NCBI RefSeq assembly: GCF_029223485.1 | Contig: NZ_JARHTP010000004.1 | Location: forward strand, 434,001 to 498,000 | From: Streptomyces coacervatus | GTDB taxonomy: Bacteria; Actinomycetota; Actinomycetes; Streptomycetales; Streptomycetaceae | Length of the DNA stretch: 64,000 nucleotides | Direction of reading: 5' to 3' | Shown: one piece after another, positions 21,201 through 28,624 of the stretch | How the letters are laid out: each line of letters begins with the position of its first letter | Numbering within the stretch: the first letter of the stretch is position 1 | Position numbers and translations under genes: made by a program | The notes under the pieces: generated by a model | The model's database searches: none | What the model saw: the letters and a program-made list of their open reading frames with translations, nothing else | What the model was told of the DNA's origin: nothing

Positions 21201-21396
21201 CGGCGGAATCCTCCACCCGCCGGGAGGACTCCGCGTACGCCGTGCCTCCGCCGCTCAGGGTGCGGGCCACTACCGCCGCGCCCGCCGTCGCCGCAAGCAC
21301 GGTCCGACGGCGGACCCCGCCGGCGTGTCTGCCGGGCCGGTCACTGTTCTCGACGCCACGGTCCGCGTCGACTGCGTCGTGTCGTTCATCGCTCAC
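18217..21396 (-). CDS. Secreted alpha-L-rhamnosidase (GH78), Tat-exported
   Basis: About 1059 residues from the GTG at 21396, which has GAAGGG upstream. The N-terminus has a twin-arginine signal (RRRTVLAATAGAAVVARTLS, cleavage near AYA-ES). Next come the fibronectin-like and N-terminal rhamnosidase domains (TEPLGVDAARPRFGW, YQILVASS, AALGVYEAYVNGHHV, LGNGWYNGRI), then the (alpha/alpha)6 catalytic barrel: WVPTDCPQRDERLGWTGDTQ holds the acidic general-acid region and GSLTGDWLAPQ is nearby. C-terminal landmarks are TVWERWNSY, NSFNHYAYGAIMEWMY and the beta-sandwich end. It releases terminal L-rhamnose from plant or microbial glycans outside the cell. It starts 41 bp after the binding protein and is the last gene of the sugar-uptake operon. 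Confidence 0.92.
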   Translation of the reverse strand: MSDERHDAVDADRGVENSDRPGRHAGGVRRRTVLAATAGAAVVARTLSGGGTAYAESSRRVEDSAVSGLTVEHRTEPLGVDAARPRFGWFMRSAVRGRSQGAYQILVASSPDKLTSARADVWNSGRVRSSDSVAVRYTGRSLGASTRYHWTVTVWDAEGRPVGTASPSFFETGLMSTDGAANWDGAQWIAMKGKTSNSAGAPMLRKEAALKKRSQIREARLYVAALGVYEAYVNGHHVTVEQDGGTTIELLPPGWTNYDTRLNYLTYDVTDLVTREPAVTIGVVLGNGWYNGRISDGSTYYSRSGNALALKAKLLIRYADGTSQTVVTTSEGGWKATDTGPYRADDIYDGQNYDARMELSGWTSHGFDASAWSDVERVAFEDKYPDVQLLAYPGESARFMHRWDRRPQSITVATGVTGQDGSPNGRGHIVVDRARTVTDPAKAASAPVTIAGGEAAIFDLGQNMVGVARYSLRGPAGAKVEFKFGEMLNDDSTGADGPVGSVYRANLRSAKATSTYILKGDRHGETHQDSLTFYGFRYVSVTASEKVTITGLTGKVATSAIREIGTVTTNDPDINQLASNIRWGQRGNYLWVPTDCPQRDERLGWTGDTQVFSATGLYNADAGVFLSHFQDTVVDSAVIYGADKAQFTGVAPGGRYNFPGGGSGWADCGVVLPWTVWQMTGDTTVIERSWPALTRYLDWIRQQTGDTYAGQGSLTGDWLAPQKTSAQMMSDIYYGYSAQLMARMARAIGRPAEGETYEQLFARIKQAFITKYLSTEGGTITVKSSLGDASPIEPGADPNQKTEDNSQTALLWVLKLGFYETEAQRRTLVGLLADNIGNDAAYKAAHPNSSRVKYAENTLSVGFLGVNVLAPVLADEGRADLAYKLLHQDALPSWLFSVKNGATTVWERWNSYSKTDGFGPVSMNSFNHYAYGAIMEWMYVYMAGIARDPESPGFKHFVLQPHIDPTGRITRVAGAYESPYGEIRSEWAVEDAGRTLVYDAVVPANSEATLRLPAASADAVREGRRPLSGADGVRFVGHADGVSSYRMPSGRYHLTARLH

Positions 21397-21437
21397 ACCA
21401 TCATCCCTTCGGTTTCCACACGCGTTGCAGAGGGCGG

Positions 21438-22709
21438 TCAGGAGCCGGCCTTGTAGTCGGCGTCCATCTCGTCGAGGAGCTTCTTGGGGGTGGACTGGCC
21501 GCTGAAGATCTCCTGGAGGCCGCTGAGCATGGTCTGCTGGACCTTGGCGTTGGGCCACAGCTGGTCCATGAACGGGACGGTGCGGCCCGACTTGATGAAC
21601 TGGCTCAGCTCGGCGAGCGAGGGGTCCGCCGCGAAGCCCGTGTCTGGCAGGGAGGGCAGACCACCCTGCTTCTTGACGAACAGGTTCATGCCCTCCGGTG
21701 ACATCACGAAGTTCACGAATTTCAGGGCGAGTTCGGGGTTCTTCGCCTTGGCGTTGACGCCGTAGCCGGCGCCGGCTGCCGCCGGGATGAGGGTCTCGGA
21801 CGGGGTGTCGGTGGCGGGCAGCGCCTTGAGCGTGAAGGTGGCCTTCGGGTTCTTCTGCTTGAGCAGGGCGATCACCCAGTTGCCCTGCACGATGCCCAAC
21901 GTCTTGCCGGTGGCGGCGAGTTGCTGACTGGCTTCGTAGTTGGTGCCCAGCGGGTTCTTCTGGAAGCAGCCGGTCTTCTCCATCGTCAGGTACTTGTCGA
22001 GGGCCGTGGTCCACGGCGACTTGGCGAAGGTGATCTGGCCGGCCTGCATCTTCTTGTCGAAGTCGCGGTCGTGGCCGTAGACGGTCGTGGCGACGAACGC
22101 GTACAGGACGAGCTGAGTCACCCAGTTGTCCTGGTTGCCCAGCGCGAAGGCGGGAGTTCCCTTGGCCTTCGCGGCCTTGCAGAAAGCCAGCAGCTTGGTC
22201 CAGGTGTCCGGCGGGGTGAGCCCGGCCTTTGCCATGGCCTGCTGGTTGTAGACGGCGCCGATGCCGTTCTGCCCGAAGATCGCGTTATACGTCTTCCCGT
22301 TGTACTGGGCGACCGTCTTGATCGGGCCGGGCATCTTGGCGGCCCAGGGCTGGTCCGAGAGGTCGCGCAGATAGCCCGGCTTGGCCAGGACGTAGGTGGC
22401 GCCCGGGTTGCCGTTGCCGGGCCAGACCGACATCACGTCGGGCGCGGTGCCCGAGGAGAGCTGGGTGCGGATCTGCTGCTGGTACTGGTCGGCGCCGCTG
22501 GTGGTGTAGCGGACCTTGACGCCCGGGTTGGCCTTCTCGAACGCCTTGACGACGTCCTCGACCGAGCCCTGGTCGACGGAGGCGAGGGTCAGTGTCTTGG
22601 ATCCGCCCGAGCCGCCGCCGGAGCCGGCCTTGGTGCCGCCACTGCACGCGGCGAGCACGGCCATGGACGTCGCCGCGGCGATCAGGACCGGGAGTGTGCG
22701 TGTGTTCAT
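21438..22709 (-). CDS. ABC transporter sugar-binding lipoprotein
   Basis: A 423-residue family 1 extracellular solute-binding protein. The N-terminus is a lipoprotein signal with lipobox LAAC (VLIAAATSMAVLAACSGG), followed by a Gly/Ser linker. Family landmarks: VVKAFEKANPGVKVRYTTSG, APDVMSVWPG, YNAIFGQNGIGAVYNQQAMA, TPPDTWTKLLAFCKAAKAKG and ALKFVNFVMSPEGMNLFVKK. It captures the sugar ligand, presumably rhamnose or rhamno-oligosaccharides judging by the adjacent GH78, and delivers it to the two permeases upstream. No ATPase gene is present; in Streptomyces such systems usually share the ATPase MsiK encoded elsewhere. Confidence 0.92.
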   Translation of the reverse strand: MNTRTLPVLIAAATSMAVLAACSGGTKAGSGGGSGGSKTLTLASVDQGSVEDVVKAFEKANPGVKVRYTTSGADQYQQQIRTQLSSGTAPDVMSVWPGNGNPGATYVLAKPGYLRDLSDQPWAAKMPGPIKTVAQYNGKTYNAIFGQNGIGAVYNQQAMAKAGLTPPDTWTKLLAFCKAAKAKGTPAFALGNQDNWVTQLVLYAFVATTVYGHDRDFDKKMQAGQITFAKSPWTTALDKYLTMEKTGCFQKNPLGTNYEASQQLAATGKTLGIVQGNWVIALLKQKNPKATFTLKALPATDTPSETLIPAAAGAGYGVNAKAKNPELALKFVNFVMSPEGMNLFVKKQGGLPSLPDTGFAADPSLAELSQFIKSGRTVPFMDQLWPNAKVQQTMLSGLQEIFSGQSTPKKLLDEMDADYKAGS

Positions 22710-22782
22710 GATGTCCCCCTCGGGGAAGAGCCACCGGGCATGAGGGATGGGTGGGCGTCGGGGGTCGTCCCCGAGTGGGGTG

Positions 22783-23604
22783 TCATCCCCGCAGCCCTCC
22801 CGCGAAGCCGTTGATGATGCTGCGCTGCAGCAGGAAGTAGACGATCAGGACGGGCAGGATGCTGATCACCAGCGCGGCGAAGATGAGGTTCCAGTCGGTG
22901 ACGTACTGACCGACGAAGCCCGCGATCGCGACCGGCATGGTCTGCTGGGCGCTGCCGCTGAGGTACAGCAGCGGGGTGAAGAAGTCGTTCCAGACGGCGA
23001 CCGCGTTGAGCACCAGCGCCGTCACCGTGACCGGCTTGAGCATCGGCAGGACGACGTACCGGAAACCCTGCAGCGGGGTGCAGCCGTCGATGAGCGCCGC
23101 GTCCTCGAAGTCGCGGGGCAGGGCACGCAGGAAGCCGACGTAGAGGAAGACGGTGAACGGGACTTGGAGGCCGGAGTAGAAGAGGACCAGTGCCCAGGGG
23201 GTGCCGAGCAGGCCCATGTCGCGCATGGTCTGGTACAGGGGCAACGAGGCCAGCTGGAAGGGCAGTACCAAGCCCAACAAGAAGCCCAGGTACGTTCCGC
23301 GAGACCAGCGGGCCGTGACGCGGGCCAGCGGGTACGCCGCGAGCGACGAGACCGCCAGCACGACGGCGACGCTGCACACCGTCACCAGCACGCTGTTGGC
23401 CAACGCCCCGCCGAGAGCGCCCTGTTGCCAGGCCTGGCTGAAGTTGTGCAGGGTCGGCGAGGTGGTCGGGCTGATCGGTGACGAGGTGTCGGATGCCGGC
23501 CGTACGGCCAGATTGACCAGGACGTAGACCGGGAAGCCGATGAAGAGGGCGACAGCGATCATCGCCAGTTCCAGGGCGAGGGTACGGCGGCGGTAGCGGT
23601 TCAC
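22783..23604 (-). CDS. ABC sugar transporter permease (MalG type)
   Basis: A 273-residue inner-membrane protein with about six hydrophobic segments, the first at residues ~10-30 (LALELAMIAVALFIGFPVYV). The EAA-type coupling loop is visible as LRALPRDFEDAALIDGCTPL. The GTG at 23604 overlaps the stop of the upstream permease (GTGA), so the two are translationally coupled. The frame stays open beyond the start only as a shadow of that upstream gene. It is the second permease of the rhamnosidase-linked importer. Confidence 0.92.
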   Translation of the reverse strand: MNRYRRRTLALELAMIAVALFIGFPVYVLVNLAVRPASDTSSPISPTTSPTLHNFSQAWQQGALGGALANSVLVTVCSVAVVLAVSSLAAYPLARVTARWSRGTYLGFLLGLVLPFQLASLPLYQTMRDMGLLGTPWALVLFYSGLQVPFTVFLYVGFLRALPRDFEDAALIDGCTPLQGFRYVVLPMLKPVTVTALVLNAVAVWNDFFTPLLYLSGSAQQTMPVAIAGFVGQYVTDWNLIFAALVISILPVLIVYFLLQRSIINGFAGGLRG

Positions 23605-24548
23605 GACGTGGCCCTCTCGCTGCGGGACAGCACGGCGTACTGCCCGGTCGAGACGACCGCCACGATGATGGTGAGGACGACCGCGAGCGCGATGCTGTAG
23701 CCGAACTCGCCCAGGGTGAAGGCGTCTTTGTAGATGAGGGTGGAGAGGGTGTCGGTCGCGTGGCCGGGTCCGCCGCCCGTCAACGCGTAGACCTGGTCGA
23801 AGAGTTTGATCCCGCCGATGATCGACAGCATCAGGTTGATGGTGAAGGCCGGGGCCAGCAGGGGCCGGGTGACCGACCAGAAGCGTCGTACGGCACCCGC
23901 CCCGTCGATGGCCGCCGCTTCGTGCACCTCCTTCGGAACCGACTGCAGCCCGGCCAGGAAGATGACCATCGAGTAGCCCGCGAACTGCCAGACGATCACC
24001 CCGACCACCGCCCACAGCGCGAGCCGCGGGCTGCCCAGCCAGTCCTGCCGCCAGGCGTCCAGACCGACCGCGCCGAGCAGGCTGTTGACCGCGCCGTCCG
24101 GGCCGAGGAGGTTGCGCCAGAGGTAGGCAGTGACGATCGGGGTGATCACGGCCGGCGCGAACAGGAAGACCCGGAGCAGATTGCGGGACTTGATGGCCGT
24201 GTTGACGCCGAGCGCCAGCAACAGGCCGACGGCGTTCTGCACGACGGTGATGGACACGGCGATCAGCAAGGTGTGCCAGATGGCCTGCTTCGCGTCCGCG
24301 TCGCGGAACATCTCGGAGAAGTTGTCCAGGCCGATGAAGGAGAAGTGCGGGTCGAGGCCGTCCCAGTCGGTGAAGGCGTAGTACACACCGCGTGCGCTCG
24401 GCACCAGGACGACGAAGGCGAACAGCAGCATCGCGGGCAGCGCAAACCACCAGGGCGGGGTGGTGCGGGCCCGCCGGACGCATGGCGCAGGCACCCCGTC
24501 CGGGGGGTGATCGTGGTCCGGAAGCTGTTCGTGTGGGGCGAGAGTCAC
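23601..24548 (-). CDS. ABC sugar transporter permease (MalF type)
   Basis: A 315-residue inner-membrane protein and the first gene of the operon. A hydrophilic N-terminus precedes TM1 (WWFALPAMLLFAFVVLVPSA). Landmarks are FIGLDNFSEMF, FLFAPAVITPIVTAYLWRNL, the EAA loop LQSVPKEVHEAAAIDGAGAV and the TM end IALAVVLTIIVAVVS. The GTG at 24548 has a strong AGGAGGT 3-5 bp upstream. The operator-like palindrome TGAAACGTTTCA lies 16 bp upstream of the start, so the operon is probably repressed by the divergent LacI-type protein at 24874. Confidence 0.92.
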   Translation of the reverse strand: MTLAPHEQLPDHDHPPDGVPAPCVRRARTTPPWWFALPAMLLFAFVVLVPSARGVYYAFTDWDGLDPHFSFIGLDNFSEMFRDADAKQAIWHTLLIAVSITVVQNAVGLLLALGVNTAIKSRNLLRVFLFAPAVITPIVTAYLWRNLLGPDGAVNSLLGAVGLDAWRQDWLGSPRLALWAVVGVIVWQFAGYSMVIFLAGLQSVPKEVHEAAAIDGAGAVRRFWSVTRPLLAPAFTINLMLSIIGGIKLFDQVYALTGGGPGHATDTLSTLIYKDAFTLGEFGYSIALAVVLTIIVAVVSTGQYAVLSRSERATS

Positions 24549-24564
24549 CGGGAACCTCCTCTCC

Positions 24565-24576
24565 TGAAACGTTTCA
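24565..24576 (-). promoter_or_regulatory. LacI-family operator-like palindrome at the rhamnoside uptake operon
   Basis: TGAAACGTTTCA is a perfect 12-bp palindrome with the central CG typical of LacI/GalR operators, 16 bp before the first permease start and overlapping the region just upstream of its ribosome-binding site. A bound repressor here would block the operon. Confidence 0.65.
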
Positions 24577-24690
24577 AACGGGTCGCCGAATGTGGAGTCC
24601 GACCAGCGCAAGCGATGGACGCCTGTCGGTTCCTGTGTCCTGGTGGCGTGTTGGTCCGGATGCCGGGCCGCTAGGCGCCCGGCTACTTGA

Positions 24691-24706
24691 TGGGTAACGT
24701 TTCCCA
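24691..24706. promoter_or_regulatory. LacI-family operator-like palindrome in the divergent region
   Basis: TGGGTAACGTTTCCCA is a near-palindrome centred on AACGTT. Nearly the same sequence, TGGGTAACGTTGCCCA, occurs at 25979-25994 before the binding-protein gene at 26094. It lies between the operon start (24548) and the LacI gene (24874). Confidence 0.6.
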
Positions 24707-24873
24707 ACGGGGTGTGGCCAGACCCTAGAGAGCGTCCCGCGTGACGTCAAGATGCCGCGCAAGCTGCGTCATTGTTACGGCGGTGAGCTCACGCCCCGCC
24801 GCAAAGCACCTGTTGAACCGCGTGATCGGTCCTTAGACTCGGCGGCGAGGATTCCCCGAGAGGCAAGGACCGG

Positions 24874-25917
24874 ATGGAGCCGCCAGCACCACGCCGCAGG
24901 GTCACCATCGTCGACGTCGCCCGCCACGCCCAGGTGTCCACCACCGCGGTCTCGAAGGTGCTGCGCAACGCCTACGGGGCCAGCCCGGCGATGCGTGCGA
25001 AAGTACGCCGCGCGATCGACGAGTTGGGCTACCGGCCGCACGCGGGGGCTCGGGGCCTGCGCGGGCAGACGTACACCATCGGCGTGATGCTGCCCGACAT
25101 CCGCAACCCGTTCTTCCCCGAGATCCTCGACGGCATCACCGCCTCGCTGGCGGACACCGAGTACCAGGTGCTCCTGGGGCCGGGCTGCAACGGGGAGAAG
25201 GAGGAAGCCCGCGTCACCGAGGCGATGGTCGACCGCGGCATGGACGGCATCATCCTGGTCGCGCCGGTGTCGTCGCGCGCGCACCTGGAGCTTGTCGGAA
25301 CCGCGGTGCCGACCGTCGTCGTCGGGCGGCACGGGTCCTCTCCGCTGTACGACACCGTGGCCGACGACGACATCGAGGGCGCGGCCCTGGTCGTCGACCA
25401 CCTCGCCGGCCTCGGACATCGCCGGATCGCCCATATCGAGCATCACGAGACCGACCCGACGCGCCTCAGGGAGATGCCCAACGCCCGCCGCGCCGACGGA
25501 TACCGGCTGGCCATGCGGGCGCACGGGCTGGAGGAGTGGATCGACGTGGTCTCCACCAGTTACACCCAGGAAGGCGGCTACCGGGGCACCCAGGAACTGC
25601 TGGCACGTCACGTCCCCGACCGGCCGACCGCCGTCTTCGCCGGGGCGGACATCGTCGCCATGGGTGTACTCGAAGCCGTCGCCGAGGCCGGGTTGTCCGT
25701 TCCCGGCGACCTCTCGGTGGCCGGCTACGACAACACCACGTTCGCCGCGTTCGGCCCGATCTCCCTGACCAGCGTGGACCAGGGCGGCCGAGAGATGGGC
25801 CGGAACGCCGTACGACTTCTCCTGGAACGGATCGCCGACCGCGGCCGTCCATCGACTCAAGTCATCCTCTCCCCCACGCTCGTGCCGCGCCGGAGCACGA
25901 CGCGGCCGTCGGACTGA
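24874..25917 (+). CDS. LacI-family transcriptional repressor
   Basis: A 347-residue sugar-responsive regulator. The N-terminal HTH is at residues ~9-55 (VTIVDVARHAQVSTTAVSKV, LRNAYGASPAMRAKVRRAID) and the hinge helix is ELGYRPHAGARGLRG. The periplasmic-binding-protein-like effector domain follows: TIGVMLPDIRNPFFPEILDG, ILVAPVSS, DDIEGAALVVDHLAGLGHRR, PTAVFAGADIVAMGVLEAVA and VAGYDNTTFAAFGPISLTSV. It is divergent from the rhamnosidase/ABC operon and upstream of a Tat binding protein. Three AACGTT palindromes flank it. The inducer is probably L-rhamnose or a derivative, inferred only from the neighbouring GH78. Confidence 0.92.
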   Translation: MEPPAPRRRVTIVDVARHAQVSTTAVSKVLRNAYGASPAMRAKVRRAIDELGYRPHAGARGLRGQTYTIGVMLPDIRNPFFPEILDGITASLADTEYQVLLGPGCNGEKEEARVTEAMVDRGMDGIILVAPVSSRAHLELVGTAVPTVVVGRHGSSPLYDTVADDDIEGAALVVDHLAGLGHRRIAHIEHHETDPTRLREMPNARRADGYRLAMRAHGLEEWIDVVSTSYTQEGGYRGTQELLARHVPDRPTAVFAGADIVAMGVLEAVAEAGLSVPGDLSVAGYDNTTFAAFGPISLTSVDQGGREMGRNAVRLLLERIADRGRPSTQVILSPTLVPRRSTTRPSD

Positions 25918-25978
25918 GAACCTCGGCACCGGGGCCCGTGGGACCTCCAAGCCATCAGTTGATTGCAAGTTCAAGTTT

Positions 25979-25994
25979 TGGGTAACGTTGCCCA
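25979..25994 (+). promoter_or_regulatory. LacI-family operator-like palindrome before the Tat binding protein
   Basis: TGGGTAACGTTGCCCA is almost identical to the site at 24691-24706 and lies 99 bp before the ATG at 26094. It links this gene to the same LacI regulator. Confidence 0.6.
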
Positions 25995-26093
25995 TCGTAC
26001 GGAAGGGACATGGCGAGAGGGCACCCGATGGCGCTGCCCTGCTCCAACGCCGGACCTCTGTACGGCACCCCCCACCAGAGAGGCACCCTCAAC

Positions 26094-27224
26094 ATGTCCA
26101 CCTTCAGCAGACGACATGTCCTGGCCACCGGCGCCGCCCTCGGCGTCGGCGCGCTCGGCGCCACGACGACTCCGGCCGCGGCCGCCCCGGCGGGATTCCG
26201 CGGCAAGGGCGGGCGCGAGGAGACGCGGACGCTCGACGAGCTCTACCAGGCCGCGCTCGCGGAGGGCGGCAAGCTCGTCGTCTACGCCGGCGGCGACACG
26301 CCCACCCAGCAGGACGGGACGAAGGCGGCCTTCAAGGCGCGCTTCCCGGAGATAGACCTCACGCTGATCGTCGACTACAGCAAGTACCACGACGTCCGCG
26401 TCGACAACCAGTTCGCCACCGACACCCTCGTCCCGGACGTCGTGCAGTTCCAGACCCTCCAGGACTTCGACCGCTGGAAGCAGCAGGGCCGCCTGCTGCA
26501 CTACAAGCCGGCCGGCTTCGCCAAGGTCCACGACGCCTTCAAGGACCCGCAGGGCGCGTGGGTGGCCACCGGCGCGATCGCGTTCAGCTTCCTGTACGAC
26601 ACGGCGACGGTCGGGGCGAAGACGCCACTCACCCCGCGCGACCTGGTCGACCCGAAGTGGAAGGGCAGGATCGCCTCGGCCTACCCGCACGACGACGACG
26701 CGGTCCTCTACCTCTTCACGCTGTACGCCCGCACGTACGGCTGGGACTGGGTGGCCAGGTTCGCGGCGCAGGACGTGCAGTTCGCGCGGGGCAGCAACTC
26801 GCCGGGCGATGCGGTCTTCGGCGGGCAGAAGACGATCGGCGTGGGCACTGCCGGGTCTGCGGTGAGCTCCTCGCCGGTGACGTTTGCCGTCGGCGCCGGG
26901 CACCCGTTCATGGGCTGGGGTCAGCGCACGGCGATCCTCAAGCAGGCCAGGAACTCCACGGCCGCCAAACTCTTCCTCAACTGGCAGCTGTCGAAGGAGA
27001 TGCAGAACGGCTCCTTCAACGGCTGGTCCGTCCGTACCGACATCACCCCGCCGTCAGGCCTGAAACCGCTCTGGGAGTACCCGAACGCCCACGTGGACGG
27101 CTTCCCCCGCTTCATGGCCGACCGCGCCGGGATCGAACGCTGGAAGCAGACCTTCGCCCTGTACTTCGGCGAGGTCAAGGGCGACCCGACACCCGGCTGG
27201 CTCGGGCTGCACCCGGGGGCGTAG
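26094..27224 (+). CDS. Tat-exported extracellular solute-binding protein (AfuA/iron-type family)
   Basis: A 376-residue binding protein. The N-terminus is a twin-arginine signal (FSRRHVLATGAALGVGALGA, cleavage near AAA-AP) with no lipobox. The mature part resembles family 1/6 extracellular binding proteins of the AfuA/FutA type: GKLVVYAGGDTPTQQDGTKA, FPEIDLTLIVDYSKYHDVRV, DLVDPKWKGRIASAYP and VGAGHPFMGWGQRTAILKQA. No permease or ATPase gene lies beside it, so it is an orphan. The ATG at 26094 begins just before the Tat motif; an open extension to 26010 has no signal. The LacI-type palindrome upstream suggests co-regulation with the rhamnoside operon. Ligand unknown. Confidence 0.82.
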   Translation: MSTFSRRHVLATGAALGVGALGATTTPAAAAPAGFRGKGGREETRTLDELYQAALAEGGKLVVYAGGDTPTQQDGTKAAFKARFPEIDLTLIVDYSKYHDVRVDNQFATDTLVPDVVQFQTLQDFDRWKQQGRLLHYKPAGFAKVHDAFKDPQGAWVATGAIAFSFLYDTATVGAKTPLTPRDLVDPKWKGRIASAYPHDDDAVLYLFTLYARTYGWDWVARFAAQDVQFARGSNSPGDAVFGGQKTIGVGTAGSAVSSSPVTFAVGAGHPFMGWGQRTAILKQARNSTAAKLFLNWQLSKEMQNGSFNGWSVRTDITPPSGLKPLWEYPNAHVDGFPRFMADRAGIERWKQTFALYFGEVKGDPTPGWLGLHPGA

Positions 27225-27306
27225 AGGCTGATGTCCATGGTCGCCCCGGCCCTCCAAGGCATGATCGGTACGCTGCTACCGGGACGACCAGAGGGGCGGC
27301 GCGACC

Positions 27307-27801
27307 GTGGGCGAGCAGGCGGAGATCACGACGGCGAAACAGGCTGCGGATCACGAACTCATCCTGGCGTTCGGCCGCCTGCAGGGCGCGGCCAACCGGC
27401 TGGAGTACATCCTCGGCCGGGCGCTCGAGGTGGAGTGCGGCATCAGTCACTTGATGTTCGAGGTGCTGCTGATCCTCGGCCGGGCGGGCGAGCCGGGACT
27501 CTCCATGCGGGCCGTCGCCCAGGAACAGGTCCTGACGACGGGCGGCGCCACCCGGCTGGTGGACCGCATGGAGGCGGCCGGGCTGGTCGAACGGGCGGAG
27601 GACCCCGACGACCGACGCGGCCGGCTGGTGCGGCTGACCGCGCAGGGCGAGGAGACGGTCGTACGCGCGTCGCGGGTCCACCTGGAGAACATCAAGCGGT
27701 ACCTCGTGGACCCCCTGCCCGCGGGCGACCGGAAGCGGTTCGCGGAGGATCTCCGCATCCTCAGCCACACAGCCCGGGACCTGCTTCCCCGCCTGCCCTG
27801 A
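27307..27801 (+). CDS. MarR-family transcriptional regulator
   Basis: A 164-residue winged-helix dimer. Landmarks: LQGAANRLEYILGRALEVEC, LMFEVLLILGRAG, LSMRAVAQEQVLTTGGATRL (recognition helix), VDRMEAAGLVERAEDPDDRR and GRLVRLTAQGEETV (wing). The GTG at 27307 fits the start of similarity. The palindrome CTGACGCGTCAG (27880-27891), just before the next operon, is its best candidate operator. MarR proteins often sense oxidants or electrophiles, which would suit the DsbA/MBL/NTF2 genes downstream. Confidence 0.9.
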   Translation: MGEQAEITTAKQAADHELILAFGRLQGAANRLEYILGRALEVECGISHLMFEVLLILGRAGEPGLSMRAVAQEQVLTTGGATRLVDRMEAAGLVERAEDPDDRRGRLVRLTAQGEETVVRASRVHLENIKRYLVDPLPAGDRKRFAEDLRILSHTARDLLPRLP

Positions 27802-27879
27802 CCTGCGGACCAGCGGGGACGCTGATGCAATGACCTCAGCCGCGCCCATGTGGCCCAGGCCACAAGCATCAGGAAATAT

Positions 27880-27891
27880 CTGACGCGTCAG
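27880..27891 (+). promoter_or_regulatory. Candidate MarR operator
   Basis: CTGACGCGTCAG is a perfect 12-bp palindrome in a locally AT-richer stretch (AAATAT before it, GTTACTGTTTTGTCAG after it), 15 bp before the ATG at 27907. Binding here would block transcription of the DsbA-like operon. Confidence 0.5.
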
Positions 27892-27906
27892 TTACTGTTT
27901 TGTCAG

Positions 27907-28572
27907 ATGAACCGCTCGCAACCGGCGGGCGCCGCCCCTCTCCCGAGGTTCTCGATGAAGCTCGTCTACGTCTTCGATGCCTACTGCGGCTGGTCGCACG
28001 GGTTCTCCGGAACCCTGAACGAGGTCGTCTCCCTTCACCCCGAGCTGCCGGTCGAGGTCGTCTCCGGCGGCCTGTTCACCGGGTCACGCCGGGTACCGAT
28101 CCGCGAGTTCGGCTACGTCCAGGACGCCAACGCCAAGATCGCCGAGCTGACCGGCGCCGAGTTCGGTGAGGCGTACGAGCGGCTGATCGCCGACGGCTCG
28201 TTCGTGATGGACTCGGAGGCCGCCGCACGTGGTGTCGCCGCCCTGCGCCAAGCAGCCCCGACCCGTGCAGCGGAACTGGCCGTCGCCCTGCAACAGGCCT
28301 TCTACGTCGACGGCCTGAGCCTCTCCGACTCCGTGACCTACCGGAAGGTCGCCGAGGAGGCCGGGCTGGACGCCGACGCCGTGGTCGCCGCCTTCGAAGG
28401 GTCCGAGGCGCGGGTGGCGGCGGGCGCCGACTTCCACCGGTCCGCCTCGCTGGGTGTCACCGGCTTCCCCACGCTGCTGGCCGTCGACGGCGACTCGGTC
28501 ACCCCCGTGGCCCATGGCCATGCCACCGCCGAGGAGGTCGACCGACGGCTGGCGACTCTTCGTACCCGCTGA
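27907..28572 (+). CDS. DsbA-family (FrnE-like) thioredoxin-fold protein with a CxxS active site
   Basis: A 221-residue cytoplasmic protein; an alternative ATG at 27955 (MKLVYVFDAYCGW) sits exactly at the start of the fold. The thioredoxin CxxC position reads DAYCGWSHGF, so the second Cys is replaced by Ser. The usual helical insertion follows (LIADGSFVMDSEAAARGVAA, ALQQAFYVDGLSLSDSVTYR), and the cis-Pro region is LGVTGFPTLLAVDGD. A CxxS site favours isomerase or glutathione-type mixed-disulfide chemistry over dithiol oxidation. It is the first of three same-strand genes with an MBL-fold and an NTF2-like protein, downstream of MarR. Confidence 0.85.
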   Translation: MNRSQPAGAAPLPRFSMKLVYVFDAYCGWSHGFSGTLNEVVSLHPELPVEVVSGGLFTGSRRVPIREFGYVQDANAKIAELTGAEFGEAYERLIADGSFVMDSEAAARGVAALRQAAPTRAAELAVALQQAFYVDGLSLSDSVTYRKVAEEAGLDADAVVAAFEGSEARVAAGADFHRSASLGVTGFPTLLAVDGDSVTPVAHGHATAEEVDRRLATLRTR

Positions 28573-28624
28573 ACCTCCCCCGTCCCCACCCACCCTTCTC
28601 CCCTCTTCCCGCAAGGAGTCATCC

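Noticed and set aside
21397..22014. N-terminal extension of the rhamnosidase frame
   Set aside because: The additional ~206 codons overlap the binding-protein gene in another frame and lie before the Tat signal and ribosome-binding site.
23601..24707. Upstream ATG at 24707 for the first permease
   Set aside because: Its first codons are just the reverse of the palindrome at 24691-24706; the GTG at 24548 has a strong ribosome-binding site and matches the family start.
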